From: Robbsia betulipollinis | Lineage (GTDB): Bacteria; Pseudomonadota; Gammaproteobacteria; Burkholderiales; Burkholderiaceae | Assembly (NCBI RefSeq): GCF_026624755.1 | Contig: NZ_JAPMXC010000010.1 | Location: forward strand, 114,875-178,874 | Direction of reading: 5' to 3' | Length of the DNA: 64,000 nt | Notes under the pieces: model-generated | The model's input: only the letters and a program-made list of their open reading frames with translations | Databases searched by the model: none | What the model was told of the DNA's origin: nothing | Part shown: positions 52,801 to 64,000 of the stretch, piece by piece | Position numbering within the stretch: the first letter of the stretch is position 1 | How the letters are laid out: every line of letters begins with the position of its first letter | Program-made: the position numbers and the translations under genes

Positions 52801-55800
52801 CTAGCCGATCGTCATCAGATTCGCATTCCCGCCCGCCGCCGCCGTATTGACGCTGACGGAGCGCTCGAGCAGCAGACGCTCTAGTATGTAGTCCTCGCCA
52901 TCCTCGATGGCGCCGGCCGGCAGCCCCTGCACCGTGACGATGGGCCCGTCGCGCTCGGCCAGTTGCCGCGACAGCGTGCGCAGCGCGTCGCCGTCGCCTT
53001 CGAAGAGCGCCGCGTCGAAGGCGTCGCGCGCCAGGTCGTCCTGCGCCGCCGCAACCCGCGCGCCCAGGCCGGGAACCTGCCCGAGATGCGCGGCGAACGC
53101 CTTGCCGGGGCCGCCGTCGAACAACGCGCGGTTGCCGGTGGCCAGCACCGCGGCGAATTGCGCGCGAGCGCCCAACTCGGTCATCGGCACACATAGTACC
53201 GTGCCGCGCGCACCCAGCGAATAGGTATTTCGCTCTCCGGTGGGACCCGCGAGCTGCACGCTGAGGCCGTCGAGCGGCCGGGCGAGATAGTCGTCGCACC
53301 GGCTCGCGATGGCGATATCGCCGGCCTGCCGCAGCCAGTCCCGATACTGCCGCAGCGGCGTGGATGCCTCGACGGCATTGCGTGTGCTGGCCGTACCGAC
53401 CGACGCGGATGCCGCGGATGAAGCGGCCGTCGCCGACGCGCCGAGCGCTGCGGGCAGGCCCGCGGGGCGCGTCGCCAGCAGACGGTAGAGGTACAGCGCG
53501 CCGCCGGCTTTCGGACCCGTCCCCGAGAGACCTTCGCCGCCGAACGGCTGCACGCCGACGACCGCACCGATCACATTGCGGTTCACATAGATGTTGCCCA
53601 CCCGCGCCTGACCCACCACGTGGCTGATGGTTTCGTCGATGCGCGTGTGAATGCCCAGCGTCAGGCCGTAGCCGGTGTCGCGGATCGATGCCAGCAACAC
53701 GTCGAGAGCCGTGCGGCGATACCGCACCACATGCAGCACCGGCCCGAAGATTTCCCGCGTCAGCGAACCGAGCGTGTCGATTTCGATCAGCGTCGGCGGC
53801 ACGAAGGTGCCGCCCGCCGCGGCGGGCGCCGGCACCGCGACCTGATGCACCGCGAAACCGCGGGCGCGCATCGCCGCGACATGCGCGTCGATCGTGCGTT
53901 TCGCTTCGGCGTCGATCACCGGACCGACGTCGGTCGACAAACGGTCGGGATTGCCAACCGTCAGTTCCTGCATCGCGCCCTTGAGCATCGTCAGGATGCG
54001 GTCCGCCGCGTCCTCCTGCAGGCACAGCACCCGCAGCGCCGAACACCGCTGACCCGCCGAGTCGAACGACGATTGCAGCACGTCGGCGACCACTTGCTCG
54101 GCGAGGGCCGAGGAGTCGACGATCATCGCGTTCTGACCGCCGGTCTCGGCGATGAACGGAATCGGCTTGCCGTTCGGATCGAGTCGCGCCGACAGCGTGC
54201 GCGCGATGTGGCGCGCGACATCGGTCGATCCGGTGAACATCACCGCGCGGGTGCGTGCGTCGCCGACCAGCCCCGCGCCGACGGTCTCGCCGTCGCCGGG
54301 CAGCAGTTGCACCGCGCCGGCCGGCACGCCGGCCTCGCGCAGGATGCGAATGCCCTGCGCGGCGATCAACGGCGTCTGCTCGGCCGGCTTGGCCAGCACC
54401 GTGTTGCCTGCCGCGAGCGCCGCCGCCACCTGGCCGATGAAGATGGCCAGCGGGAAATTCCACGGGCTGATGCAGACCACCGGCCCGAGCGGCCGGTGCG
54501 TGTCGTTGGAGAACTCGCTGCGCACCTGCGCGCCGTAGTAACGCAGGAAATCCACCGCCTCGCGCACCTCGGCCACTGCGTTCGACAGGGATTTCCCCGC
54601 CTCGCGCACGATCAGCCCGAGCAGCGCCGGCATCTGCGCCTCGAGCAGGTCCGCCGCCCGCGCCAGACAGTCGGCGCGCTCGGCCGGCGGCGTGGACTGC
54701 CAGATCGGCGCGGCGGCGACGGCGTGCGCGAGCGCAGCGTCGACGTCAGCCGGCGTCGCGTCGATCACGTGTCCGACGACATCGCGGTGGTCGGCGGGAT
54801 TGCGCACGTCGCGCGCGACGCCGGCGCCATTGGCGCCATCGCCGCCATCGAGCATCGGCGCCGCCTGCCAGGGCATGCCCACGCCGTTGAGCAGCGCCGA
54901 CGACAGCGACGCCAGCCGGTGCTCGTTCGACAGATCGAGCCCCATCGAGTTGGGGCGTTCCGTGCCGTACAACTGACGCGGCAGCGGGATCTTCGCATGC
55001 GGCGCGCCGGGCGGCGCGATCTTCAGCGCATCCTCGACCGGGTCCGTGATCAGATCGTCCACGCTCAGCGACGTGTCGGCGATGCGATTCACGAACGAAG
55101 TGTTCGCACCGTTTTCCAGCAGGCGGCGCACCAGGTAGGCGAGCAGTGTTTCATGCGTGCCGACCGGCGCGTAGACGCGGCATGGCCGGTTCAGCTTCTC
55201 GCGGTTCGTGACCTCTTCGTACAGCGGTTCGCCCATGCCGTGCAGGCACTGGAATTCGTACTGTCCGGGATAGTAGTTCTGCCCGGCGAGGTGGTAGATC
55301 GCCGAGAGCGTATGCGCGTTGTGCGTCGCGAATTGTGGATAGACCGCGTCGGTGGCCGCCAGCAGCTTCTTCGCGCAGGCCAGATAGGAGACGTCCGTGT
55401 ACACCTTGCGGGTATAGACGGGATACCCTTCCAGCCCGTCCACCTGCGCGCGCTTGATCTCGCTGTCCCAGTACGCGCCCTTGACCAGGCGGATCATCAG
55501 ACGGTGCCGGCTGCGCCGCGCGAGGTCGATGATGTAGTCGAGCACGTACGGGCAGCGCTTCTGGTAGGCCTGCACGACGAAACCGATGCCGTTCCAGCCC
55601 GCCAGCGCCTCGTCGAAGCACAACGCCTCGAGCAGGTCGAGCGAGATTTCGAGCCGGTCGGCTTCTTCCGCGTCGATGTTCAGGCCGATGTCGTAGCGGC
55701 GCGCGAGCAGGGCCAGCGCGCGCACGCGCGGCAGCAGTTCACCGGTCATCCGGTCGTATTGCGCGCGCGAATAACGAGGGTGCAGCGCCGAGAGCTTGAT

Positions 55801-56772
55801 CGAGATGCCCGGGCCTTCGTAGATGCCGCGGCCGTTCGACGCCTTGCCGATCGCGTGGATCGCCTGCTCGTACGATTCGAAGTAGCGTTGCGCGTCCGCT
55901 TCGGTGGTGGCCGCCTCGCCCAGCATGTCGTACGAATAGCGAAAGCCCCGCGTCTCGAACTTGCGGCTGTTCGCCAACGCCTCGGAAATCGTCTCGCCGG
56001 TGACGAACTGCTCGCCCATCAGGCGCATCGCCATGTCCACGCCCTTGCGGATCAGCGGCTCGCCGCCCTTGCCGATCATCCGCGTGAGCGCGGCGGACAG
56101 ACTGGTCTCGCTGTTCGTCGCGACCAGTTTTCCGGTCAGCATCAGCCCCCAGGTGGCGGCGTTGACGAACATCGACGGCGCGTTGCCGACATGCGATTTC
56201 CAGTTGCCGCGGCTGATCTTGTCGCGGATCAGCGCGTCGCGCGTGGCGCGATCGGGGATGCGCAGCAGCGCTTCGGCCAGGCACATCAGCGCCACGCCTT
56301 CCTGGCTCGACAGCGAGAACTCGTGAATCAGACCCTCGACGCCGCCGCCCGTCTGCTTGCCGCGCAGCGCCTCGACCAAACGGGTCGCCAGCGTCCGCAC
56401 CTGCGCCGCCAGCGCGGCCGGCAGCCGTGCATGCCCGATCAGAAAAGGCACGCATTCGGGCTCGGGCCGCCGGTAGGCCGCGGTGATCGCCGCGCGCATC
56501 ACCGATTGCGGTTGCACCCCTTGTGCGAACTCCATGAAGGGGTGATGGGCGGCCTCGTCCCCGGGAAGGTCGGCGACGCCTGCATCCTGTTCCGCGGCGG
56601 CGCCGAAGGCATTGAGCTCCGAAGGCAGCTGGCCGGCGTCGATACGTTCGAGGTAGGCGAAAATGGCCTGCTTGATCAACCAGTGCGGGGTGCGATCGAT
56701 CCGCTGCGCCGCATCCTTGAGCCTTGCCCGCAGGGGCTCGTCCACTTTGACACCGAGCGTCGTGCTTGCCAT
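52801..56772 (-). CDS. putA: Trifunctional proline utilisation protein PutA
   Basis: 1,323 residues. An N-terminal ribbon-helix-helix (TLGVKVDEPLRARLKDAAQRIDRTPHWLIKQAIFAYLERI) represses put genes. Proline dehydrogenase follows (GISIKLSALHPRYSRAQ, RLVKGAYWDSEIKRAQVDGL, QYEFQCLHGMGEPLY), then P5C dehydrogenase (GPVVCISPWNFPLAIFIGQV, MFTGSTDVARHIARTL, Glu in AETGGQNAM, Cys in SAGQRCSALRVLC), and a C-terminal domain. It oxidises proline to glutamate at the membrane and represses its own gene without proline. ATG 56772 starts the RHH directly. Confidence 0.95.
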   Translation of the reverse strand: MASTTLGVKVDEPLRARLKDAAQRIDRTPHWLIKQAIFAYLERIDAGQLPSELNAFGAAAEQDAGVADLPGDEAAHHPFMEFAQGVQPQSVMRAAITAAYRRPEPECVPFLIGHARLPAALAAQVRTLATRLVEALRGKQTGGGVEGLIHEFSLSSQEGVALMCLAEALLRIPDRATRDALIRDKISRGNWKSHVGNAPSMFVNAATWGLMLTGKLVATNSETSLSAALTRMIGKGGEPLIRKGVDMAMRLMGEQFVTGETISEALANSRKFETRGFRYSYDMLGEAATTEADAQRYFESYEQAIHAIGKASNGRGIYEGPGISIKLSALHPRYSRAQYDRMTGELLPRVRALALLARRYDIGLNIDAEEADRLEISLDLLEALCFDEALAGWNGIGFVVQAYQKRCPYVLDYIIDLARRSRHRLMIRLVKGAYWDSEIKRAQVDGLEGYPVYTRKVYTDVSYLACAKKLLAATDAVYPQFATHNAHTLSAIYHLAGQNYYPGQYEFQCLHGMGEPLYEEVTNREKLNRPCRVYAPVGTHETLLAYLVRRLLENGANTSFVNRIADTSLSVDDLITDPVEDALKIAPPGAPHAKIPLPRQLYGTERPNSMGLDLSNEHRLASLSSALLNGVGMPWQAAPMLDGGDGANGAGVARDVRNPADHRDVVGHVIDATPADVDAALAHAVAAAPIWQSTPPAERADCLARAADLLEAQMPALLGLIVREAGKSLSNAVAEVREAVDFLRYYGAQVRSEFSNDTHRPLGPVVCISPWNFPLAIFIGQVAAALAAGNTVLAKPAEQTPLIAAQGIRILREAGVPAGAVQLLPGDGETVGAGLVGDARTRAVMFTGSTDVARHIARTLSARLDPNGKPIPFIAETGGQNAMIVDSSALAEQVVADVLQSSFDSAGQRCSALRVLCLQEDAADRILTMLKGAMQELTVGNPDRLSTDVGPVIDAEAKRTIDAHVAAMRARGFAVHQVAVPAPAAAGGTFVPPTLIEIDTLGSLTREIFGPVLHVVRYRRTALDVLLASIRDTGYGLTLGIHTRIDETISHVVGQARVGNIYVNRNVIGAVVGVQPFGGEGLSGTGPKAGGALYLYRLLATRPAGLPAALGASATAASSAASASVGTASTRNAVEASTPLRQYRDWLRQAGDIAIASRCDDYLARPLDGLSVQLAGPTGERNTYSLGARGTVLCVPMTELGARAQFAAVLATGNRALFDGGPGKAFAAHLGQVPGLGARVAAAQDDLARDAFDAALFEGDGDALRTLSRQLAERDGPIVTVQGLPAGAIEDGEDYILERLLLERSVSVNTAAAGGNANLMTIG

Positions 56773-56855
56773 GTTCCCGTTCCCGAATGGTTGCCCGCCG
56801 CCGGACGTCCGATCCGAAGCGCTGGCTGATGGCGCGAATGTACTGTAGTAAAAAA

Positions 56856-56891
56856 AAAGGTGCAACCGGGTATTTTTACGGTTGCACCTTT
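56856..56891 (-). terminator. Rho-independent terminator between priA and putA
   Basis: A 13-bp perfect stem (AAAGGTGCAACCG / CGGTTGCACCTTT). On the - strand the stem is followed by eight T, so it terminates priA before putA. Confidence 0.95.
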
Positions 56892-56920
56892 GGGTCATTC
56901 GTGGATGAACGTGGCGTCCT

Positions 56921-59200
56921 TCAGATGTCCAGCGGATCGATTTCGACGGCCCAGCGCAGCACGCCGCCGCGCTGCCTGCGCAGCCCCTCCTGCCAGGCGT
57001 GCAGCGTGGCCTGCAACGCCTGTCGCGACGCGCTTTCGATCAGCAACTGGCCGCGAAAGGTATTGGCGATCTTGACGAGGGCCATCGGCACGGGATCGTA
57101 GCGGTGTACCCGCATGTCGTCGCCCGTCAGCAGGTCGAAGGATTCGGCGGCTTTCTGCAGGAAGGCGATCGCCTGCTCGAGCGTGCGCGCCTCGGCGCGC
57201 AGCAGCGCCTGATAGACGAAGGGCGGCAGGTGCGCCTGCTTGCGCTCGGCGAGCGTGGCCGCGGCGAACCCCGCGTAGTCGTGCCGGATCAGCGCGGCGT
57301 ACAGCGGGTGGGACGGGTGACGCGTCTGGATCAGCACCTCGCCCGCCTGCCCGCCGCGGCCCGCACGGCCCGCCACCTGCATGAGCTGGGCGAACAGCCG
57401 CTCGGTCGCGCGGAAGTCGTGCGAAAACAGGGCGGCGTCTGCGTTCAGCACGGCAACCAGGCTGACGTTCTGGAAGTCGTGACCCTTCGCGATCATATGC
57501 GTGCCGACCAGGATATCGACGTCGCCCGCGTGCACGTCCGCGAACAGCGCCGCGGCGCTGCCTTTCCTGCGGGTGCTGTCGGCGTCGATGCGCAGGATCC
57601 GCGCGCCCGGCACCAGCGTCGCCAGGGTTTCCTCCGCGCGTTGCGTACCCCGCCCCATCGGGGCGATGTCGACATTGCCGCACTCCGGGCAGGCGTGCGG
57701 GATACGCTCCTGCCAGCCGCAATGATGGCAACGCAGCACCCGGTCTTTCTTGTGCAGGACCAGATAGGCGCTGCAACGCGGACAGCCGCACACCCAGCCG
57801 CAGGCATCGCACGAGAGCACCGGGGCATAGCCGCGGCGATTGATGAACACCAGGCTCTGCTCGCCGCGCGTCAGGCGCTCGCGCAAGGCGGTGGCGAGCG
57901 GCGTGCTGAAACCGTCGATCGACGCACGCCCGCGCTGGCGTTCCGTTTCGGTATCGATCAGGCGCACGGTCGGCAGGGCCGCCTCGGCCGAGGCGGGCCG
58001 GCGCGTCAGCGTCAGCCGCCGGTAGCGCCCCTGTTCGGCCTGCGACCAGGTTTCGAGCGACGGCGTCGCCGAACCGAGCACGATCGGCAGCGCGAGCTGC
58101 TTGGCGCGCCAGATGGCGAGGTCCCGCGCCGAATAGCGCAGCCCTTCCTGCTGTTTGTATGCCGCCTCGTGTTCCTCGTCGACGATGATCATCGCCAGCT
58201 TGCGAAACGATGCGAGCACCGCGAGGCGCGTACCGAGCACGATGCGCGCGCGCCCGGTATGCGCCGCGAGCCAGTGCCGCGCCCGCTCACCCTCGGCCAG
58301 GCCGCTGTGCAGCGTGACGGTGGCGCCGTCCCCGAGCGCGGCGAAGCGGCGCCGGAACAAGGCATCGAACTGCGGCGTGAGGTTGATTTCGGGCACCAGC
58401 ACCAGCGCCTGCGCTTCCGGGTCGCGTGCGAGCCGATCGGCCAGCGCATGCAGATAGACCTCGGTCTTGCCGCTGCCCGTGACGCCGAAGAGCAGAAAAG
58501 GCGCGAACCCCTCGGCCTGACGCAGGGCGGCAAGCGCGGTTTCCTGCTCGTCGCTCAGCCGTACCGGCGGCGCGGCCGCCGGCGCATCGGCCGCGGTCAG
58601 GGGGGCACGCGTCCCCTCGTCGACCGCGCTGCGACGCAGCCAGCCCGCCGCGCACCACGCGTCGAGCACGCCGCCGGCACGCGGGTGCAGGCGGCGTGCG
58701 ACGTCGATCGGCAAGCGGCCGGCGCACAGCGCATCGGCCAGACGGCGCAGCGCCGCCGCGCGCGCCGGCAGGCTGGCGAACAGCGCCTCGCGTTCCGCGG
58801 GGAGCAGGTCGTACACGATCGTTCGGGGAAACAGCTTCGACCAGCGCGCGGGATCGCGCAGCGCCTGCGGCAGCGCCGGCATCGCCACCTCGCCGATGCC
58901 ACGCTGATAATAGCCCGCAGCGAAGCGCACCAGACCGAGCCACTGTTCGCCAAGCGGCGGGCAATCGGTGCAGAAGGCTTCGATCGGTTTGAGTTTCGCG
59001 GCCGGCACGGCCGATCGGTCCGTCACCTCGCAGACCAGGCCGACCCCTTGCCGACGTCCGAACGGCACGCACACCAGCTGCCCCGGCACCGGCACCGATG
59101 CGGCGTCCATCACGGTATAACGGTAATCGAACAGGGTCTGCAGCGGGTGGTCCAGCGCGACCCGTACGATGCCTTCCCGACCGGGTGAACCGGACGTCAT
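56921..59200 (-). CDS. priA: Primosomal replication restart helicase PriA
   Basis: 759 residues. N-terminal fork-binding domain (VRVALDHPLQTLFDYRYTV), Walker A GVTGSGKTEVYLHAL, DEEH box IIVDEEHEAAYKQQEGLRY, then the zinc region CDACGWVCGCPRCSAYLVLHK and CHHCGWQERIPHACPECGN with eight Cys, and helicase motifs VAGRAGRGGQAGEVLIQT. It reloads the replicative helicase at stalled forks. ATG 59200 is chosen; longer frames are unconserved. Confidence 0.95.
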   Translation of the reverse strand: MTSGSPGREGIVRVALDHPLQTLFDYRYTVMDAASVPVPGQLVCVPFGRRQGVGLVCEVTDRSAVPAAKLKPIEAFCTDCPPLGEQWLGLVRFAAGYYQRGIGEVAMPALPQALRDPARWSKLFPRTIVYDLLPAEREALFASLPARAAALRRLADALCAGRLPIDVARRLHPRAGGVLDAWCAAGWLRRSAVDEGTRAPLTAADAPAAAPPVRLSDEQETALAALRQAEGFAPFLLFGVTGSGKTEVYLHALADRLARDPEAQALVLVPEINLTPQFDALFRRRFAALGDGATVTLHSGLAEGERARHWLAAHTGRARIVLGTRLAVLASFRKLAMIIVDEEHEAAYKQQEGLRYSARDLAIWRAKQLALPIVLGSATPSLETWSQAEQGRYRRLTLTRRPASAEAALPTVRLIDTETERQRGRASIDGFSTPLATALRERLTRGEQSLVFINRRGYAPVLSCDACGWVCGCPRCSAYLVLHKKDRVLRCHHCGWQERIPHACPECGNVDIAPMGRGTQRAEETLATLVPGARILRIDADSTRRKGSAAALFADVHAGDVDILVGTHMIAKGHDFQNVSLVAVLNADAALFSHDFRATERLFAQLMQVAGRAGRGGQAGEVLIQTRHPSHPLYAALIRHDYAGFAAATLAERKQAHLPPFVYQALLRAEARTLEQAIAFLQKAAESFDLLTGDDMRVHRYDPVPMALVKIANTFRGQLLIESASRQALQATLHAWQEGLRRQRGGVLRWAVEIDPLDI

Positions 59201-59621
59201 GCGTGCACGGAGCCGGCGGTCCGCACGCCGTGCACGGTCCCCGCACGAGGGCGGGCGCGTGGCGATCCGCCCCCATGTTCCCCACACTTAAAGTTGAACA
59301 TGCGATTCATCGCTAAGGTTTGGATTCATCGAGCGTTTTTGATCTTTCCACAAGCGCCTGTGGATAACTCTGTGGAGAAGGCGGAAACTTATACCGGCAG
59401 GGCCTGCCATACCCGGCTTTCCTTACATCCCAAACATTTTCGGAAAAATAAGAAATCCCTTATTAATCATATGTATATACGAATTTTTTCGGGAATCTTC
59501 GGAAAAATGGGCAGGCAATCGTGGACTTGAACGCGGAAAAAATTTTTGTGCATAAGTCAAGTCTTGACAGATGCAAAATGCGCGGATCGAGCGAATGAAC
59601 AGCGCCAGGCGGCGCGACCGG
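59201..59621. other. AT-rich intergenic region with a DnaA box
   Basis: About 420 bases upstream of priA and downstream of hemE. A perfect DnaA box TGTGGATAA lies at 59359–59367, with TTTCCACAAG 15 bases before it. AT-rich DNA (59440–59510) contains two copies of CGGAAAAAT. TCAAGTCTTGA (59557–59567) is a palindrome. I see no gene. The priA promoter should be here and may respond to DnaA. Confidence 0.5.
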
Positions 59622-60746
59622 TCAGCCTGCCGCCAGGCCCTGCCGCTGTTTCCGGCTATAGGCGTGCACCTCGTCGACCAGCGAGATCACGTGGTCGGGC
59701 GGTGTAAACTGAGAGATACCGTGGCCCAGATTGAAGACGTGTCCGGCTTCCGGCCCATAGGCGTCCAGCAGACGCCGCGCTTCGGCGCGAATCGTTTCCG
59801 GCGGGGCGAACAGGATGGACGGATCGAGGCTGCCCTGCAGCGCCACCTTGCCCGCCACACGTTGGCGCGCGGCGCGCGGATCGACGGTCCAGTCCAGGCC
59901 CACGGCATCCACGCCGCTCGCGGCGATCTGTTCCAGCCAGAGTCCCCCCCCCTTCGTGAACGCGATCACCGGCACCTTGCGGCCCTCGTGTTCCCGGATC
60001 AGGCCGGCGACGATCTGCCGGATATAGGCCAGCGAAAATTCCTGATAGGCGCCATCGGCCAGTGCCCCGCCCCAGGTATCGAAAATCATCGCGGCTTGCG
60101 CGCCAGCCTCGATCTGCGCATTCAGGTAGGCAATTACCGAGCGGGCATTGACGTCGAGAATGCGATGCATCAGATCCGGACGCGCGTACAGCATCGTCTT
60201 GACCGTGCGGAAGTCGGACGAGCCACGACCCTCGACCATATAGCAGGCGAGCGTCCATGGACTCCCGGAGAATCCGATCAGCGGCACGCGCTGTCGCCCC
60301 TGACCGTCGATCAGCGCCCGGCGGATCTCCGCCACGGCACCGGTGACGTAGCCAAGCGTGGCGGCGATGTCCGGTACCTGGAGCGCGGCCACGTCGGCCT
60401 CGGTCCGAACCGGTTTCGCAAAACTTGGCCCTTCGCCCTGCGTGAACTCCAGACCCAGTCCCATGGCGTCCGGAATCGTCAGGATGTCCGAGAACAGGAT
60501 TGCGGCGTCCAGCGGGTAACGTTCGAGCGGTTGCAGCGTGACTTCGGTCGCGTAGTCGGGGTTTTTCGCCAGCCCCAGGAAACTGCCCGCGCGCGCCCGT
60601 GTCGCGTTGTATTCGGGGAGGTAGCGCCCCGCCTGACGCATCAACCAGATCGGCGTGTGGTCCGTCGGCTGACGCAGCAGTGCGCGCAGGAAGGTATCGT
60701 TCAGCAAGGGGGCGGCGGACGCAGCCTGCGGTTGGGCTTCAATCAC
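59622..60746 (-). CDS. hemE: Uroporphyrinogen decarboxylase
   Basis: 374 residues. The first signature is [24 protein letters not shown] and the second [23 protein letters not shown]. It decarboxylates uroporphyrinogen III to coproporphyrinogen III in haem synthesis; no cofactor needed. Catalytic Asp in [14 protein letters not shown]. Start is GTG 60746. A full-length, typical enzyme. Confidence 0.95.
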   Translation of the reverse strand: MIEAQPQAASAAPLLNDTFLRALLRQPTDHTPIWLMRQAGRYLPEYNATRARAGSFLGLAKNPDYATEVTLQPLERYPLDAAILFSDILTIPDAMGLGLEFTQGEGPSFAKPVRTEADVAALQVPDIAATLGYVTGAVAEIRRALIDGQGRQRVPLIGFSGSPWTLACYMVEGRGSSDFRTVKTMLYARPDLMHRILDVNARSVIAYLNAQIEAGAQAAMIFDTWGGALADGAYQEFSLAYIRQIVAGLIREHEGRKVPVIAFTKGGGLWLEQIAASGVDAVGLDWTVDPRAARQRVAGKVALQGSLDPSILFAPPETIRAEARRLLDAYGPEAGHVFNLGHGISQFTPPDHVISLVDEVHAYSRKQRQGLAAG

Positions 60747-61099
60747 GAAGGAACCCCGATTCGAGAGGAAAACGGCATTTTACCGGAGCGGCGCCCCGCG
60801 CGCCGCGCCATGTTCCGCGGGACGCGGATTTTGGCGCAGGCGCGGCCATGCGCATGCAGCGGCACGACGCCTGTCGGAAGAAAAGCGGACAGACGACGGA
60901 AAATGGCGCGAACGTGTCAGAATTTATGTCACCGCCGCTCGGCGGACTTTCCTCGCAGCGTCCGGTTCGACGTGCGCGAAAATGCGTAATGTCCACCGAA
61001 TCAGGCAACTTCCAAATTCGACACCACTTTCAAAACGGCTCGTAAGTGACTGATTTAAAAAGGACGTCAGGTTACAACCAGATACACTTTGTTACGCTG

Positions 61100-61318
61100 T
61101 GCCAGTCCTGAATGGACCACAATCGTTTCAACGGTTGCAGCGAAGGATGCTTCCCTCGAGACAACGTGACGCGGGCGGGTCACGCAGAGGCATGCTTCGC
61201 TGAGATCGTGCGGTGGTCGTGGCTATCGCCCCCACCGTGGCCGTATTTCACCTCTGGTCTCCTCGCGCTAACCCCGTAGCGTGTGGTTTTAGGCGGGCGC
61301 CAAGCCCGCTTTTTTTTA
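61100..61318 (+). ncRNA. Probable structured small RNA, + strand, between hemE and atpC
   Basis: Both neighbours are on the - strand, yet a + strand terminator is present: GCGGGC GCCAA GCCCGC then T8 (61293–61317). Upstream are nested stems. GACCAC (61115) with GTGGTC (61213); CAGCGAAG (61138) with CTTCGCTG (61195); and CGTGAC (61165) with GTCACG (61179) at the tip. CGGTGG (61211) can instead pair with CCACCG (61232). The long rod shape would fit a 6S-like RNA, but I cannot confirm it. The 5' end is unknown. The rest of 60747–61449 has no gene. Confidence 0.6.
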
Positions 61319-61374
61319 TTCCGCTTTTCCGTGGCGTCCCTTTGGATGTCGTGCCGACCCGGGCGCAGGATGTG

Positions 61375-61401
61375 AAAAACCCGCCAGAAGCGGGTTTTTT
61401 T
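61375..61401 (-). terminator. Terminator of the atp operon, possibly bidirectional
   Basis: AACCCGC (61378–61384), loop CAGAA, GCGGGTT (61390–61396), with five A in front and seven T behind. On the - strand it ends the atpC transcript. Confidence 0.9.
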
Positions 61402-61449
61402 GATTTTTCAGGCCGAACCGTCCGCCGGCCGAAATGCACCGAAAGCGGC

Positions 61450-61866
61450 TTATTTGCGTCGGCGCAGCTGCTGAATGGCCGTGAGTTGCGCGACCGCGGC
61501 AGCCAGTTCGGCCTGCGCCGCGGCGTATTGCAGTTCCGAACCGTTGTTCGCCAATGCTTCTTCCGCCGCCCGACGCGCTTCCTCGGCCTTCGCCTCGTCG
61601 AGGTCCTTGCCGCGAATCGCCGTATCGGCCAGCACGGTGACACTGGTGGGCTGAACGTCCAGAATGCCGCCCGCGACGAAGACGAACTCTTCCTGTCCGC
61701 CTTCCGCCTCGATACGCACGGCGCCCGGACGGATCCGCGTGATCAGCGGCGTGTGCCCCGGCAGGATGCCGAGTTCCCCCGCCTCACCCGGCAGCGACAC
61801 GAAGCGCGCCTGGCCGGAGAAGATTTCCCCTTCCGCGCTGACGACGTCTACTTTGATGGTTGCCAT
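61450..61866 (-). CDS. atpC: ATP synthase F1 epsilon subunit
   Basis: 138 residues. [51 protein letters not shown] is the beta-sandwich half; the C-terminal helices follow ([21 protein letters not shown]). It is the central-stalk inhibitor subunit. ATG 61866 begins the domain. Last gene of the operon. Confidence 0.95.
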   Translation of the reverse strand: MATIKVDVVSAEGEIFSGQARFVSLPGEAGELGILPGHTPLITRIRPGAVRIEAEGGQEEFVFVAGGILDVQPTSVTVLADTAIRGKDLDEAKAEEARRAAEEALANNGSELQYAAAQAELAAAVAQLTAIQQLRRRK

Positions 61867-61991
61867 AACGATTCCTGATGGTGCCGGACCGTATCCGGCC
61901 CTTCCTAGAGCTTGGAGCCACGAGACACCGGCGCGCCTGGCAGACACCGTCTACCGAACGGGCATCCGCCCTGCGCGCCGGCATGCGTCGA

Positions 61992-63452
<1,461 letters not shown>

Positions 63453-63458
63453 CTAGGG

Positions 63459-64000
63459 TCAGACAGCCGCGGCGCCGCTGACGATTTCCGACAATTCCTT
63501 GGTGATCGCAGCTTGCCGGCTCTTGTTGTACACCAGCTGCAATTCCTTGATCACCGTCTTCGCGTTGTCGGAGGCGGCCTTCATCGCAACCATCCGCGCC
63601 GACTGTTCGGACGCCATGTTTTCCGTGACGCCCTGGTACACCAATGCTTCGACATAGCGCGTCAGCAGATCGTCGATGACCGTCTGCGCATCCGGTTCGT
63701 AGATGTAATCCCATGGATGCGAAGCCCGATGCGCTTCGCTGCGCTGCAACTGCGCCTCGGGCAGGGGCAGCAACTGCTCCAGTACCGCTTCCTGCTTCAT
63801 CGCATTGATGAAGCGCGTGTAACCCAGATACACCGCATCCAGCTCGCCCGCGGCGAACGCGTCGAGCTGCACCTTGATGACGCCGACGAGGCGATCCAGA
63901 TGTGGCACGTCGCCGAGATGGGACACCTGCGAGACGATCTTCGCATTCAGGCGATGCAGGAAACCCGCGCCCTTGCTGCCGATCGCCGTCGCCTCGAGCG
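63459..64000 (-). CDS. atpG: ATP synthase F1 gamma subunit, 3' part (5' end outside window)
   Basis: The frame is open to the window edge and continues upstream. Readable: [37 protein letters not shown], then [25 protein letters not shown], and the conserved C-terminal helix [47 protein letters not shown]. This is the rotating central stalk subunit. About the last 180 residues are visible. Confidence 0.95.
   Translation of the reverse strand, partial: LEATAIGSKGAGFLHRLNAKIVSQVSHLGDVPHLDRLVGVIKVQLDAFAAGELDAVYLGYTRFINAMKQEAVLEQLLPLPEAQLQRSEAHRASHPWDYIYEPDAQTVIDDLLTRYVEALVYQGVTENMASEQSARMVAMKAASDNAKTVIKELQLVYNKSRQAAITKELSEIVSGAAAV

Noticed and set aside
53620-56829. A 1,069-codon frame opposite putA
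   Set aside because: Same reason: composition-driven antisense frame over a complete, motif-rich gene.
56999-59188. A 729-codon frame opposite priA
   Set aside because: Antisense shadow with no recognisable domains.

Overview
The window is about 64 kb of GC-rich chromosome from a beta-proteobacterium, most likely Burkholderiaceae (Burkholderia sensu lato). The gene order supports this: rep helicase – glycine riboswitch – gcvT-gcvH-gcvP – sdaA, then trpS, a branched-chain amino-acid binding protein, putA, priA, hemE and atpC-atpD-atpG. The species cannot be named from the sequence alone.

Layout. 0–0.3 kb is the end of an IS30-family transposase that has cut off a secreted methyltransferase-like gene. 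0.8–9 kb holds single housekeeping or accessory genes: a BadF-type kinase, an RcnB-like protein, a solitary nuoM, two holin-like genes overlapping an Sfp-type phosphopantetheinyl transferase, a diguanylate cyclase and a HAD phosphatase. 9.4–19.7 kb is a polyamine/amine-type uptake and oxidation cluster: binding protein and GMC oxidoreductase on the + strand; ABC ATPase, HAD, DAO-family oxidase, two permeases and an aldehyde dehydrogenase in an overlapping - strand operon; and a divergent LysR regulator.

19.7–38.04 kb is accessory DNA. Its left part is a graveyard of toxin–antitoxin and mobile genes: a decayed hicAB duplicate, a truncated antitoxin, intact higBA, a methyltransferase fragment, intact hicAB, and a DUF4041/T5orf172 gene broken by one missing base. 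It then has a decayed DUF927-type primase-helicase, an iteron-like array, an excisionase, and a tyrosine integrase split by one extra base. Its right part (27.87–38.04 kb) is a sharply bounded ~10.2-kb integrative element between two copies of a 49-bp repeat that is the 3' end of tRNA-Arg(CCG). It carries an intact integrase, AlpA- and HTH-type small proteins, a structured leader, a PC4-like protein, a string of small overlapping genes, a replication-initiator-like gene with a palindromic array, an origin-like region with two perfect DnaA boxes, an HK97-type major capsid protein, an HNH nuclease, and a three-gene AT-rich cargo operon. It has no terminase, portal, protease or complete tail module. 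This looks like a phage satellite resembling capsid-forming phage-inducible islands, and the cargo cassette next to attR (a TIGR04255 protein plus two unrecognised proteins, translationally coupled) is the best candidate here for an undescribed anti-phage or inter-element conflict system.

38.1–64 kb is core genome: tRNA-Arg, rep, a tandem glycine riboswitch feeding the glycine cleavage operon, serine deaminase, a small unknown gene with a periplasmic cupin, trpS, a metallo-beta-lactamase-fold hydrolase, a YigZ/IMPACT protein, a Leu/Ile/Val-type binding protein, trifunctional putA, priA and hemE. Next comes a probable structured non-coding RNA with its own terminator, and the 3' end of the F1 ATP synthase operon, which runs off the window.

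All family assignments rest on reading motifs in the translated sequence; no database search was run.
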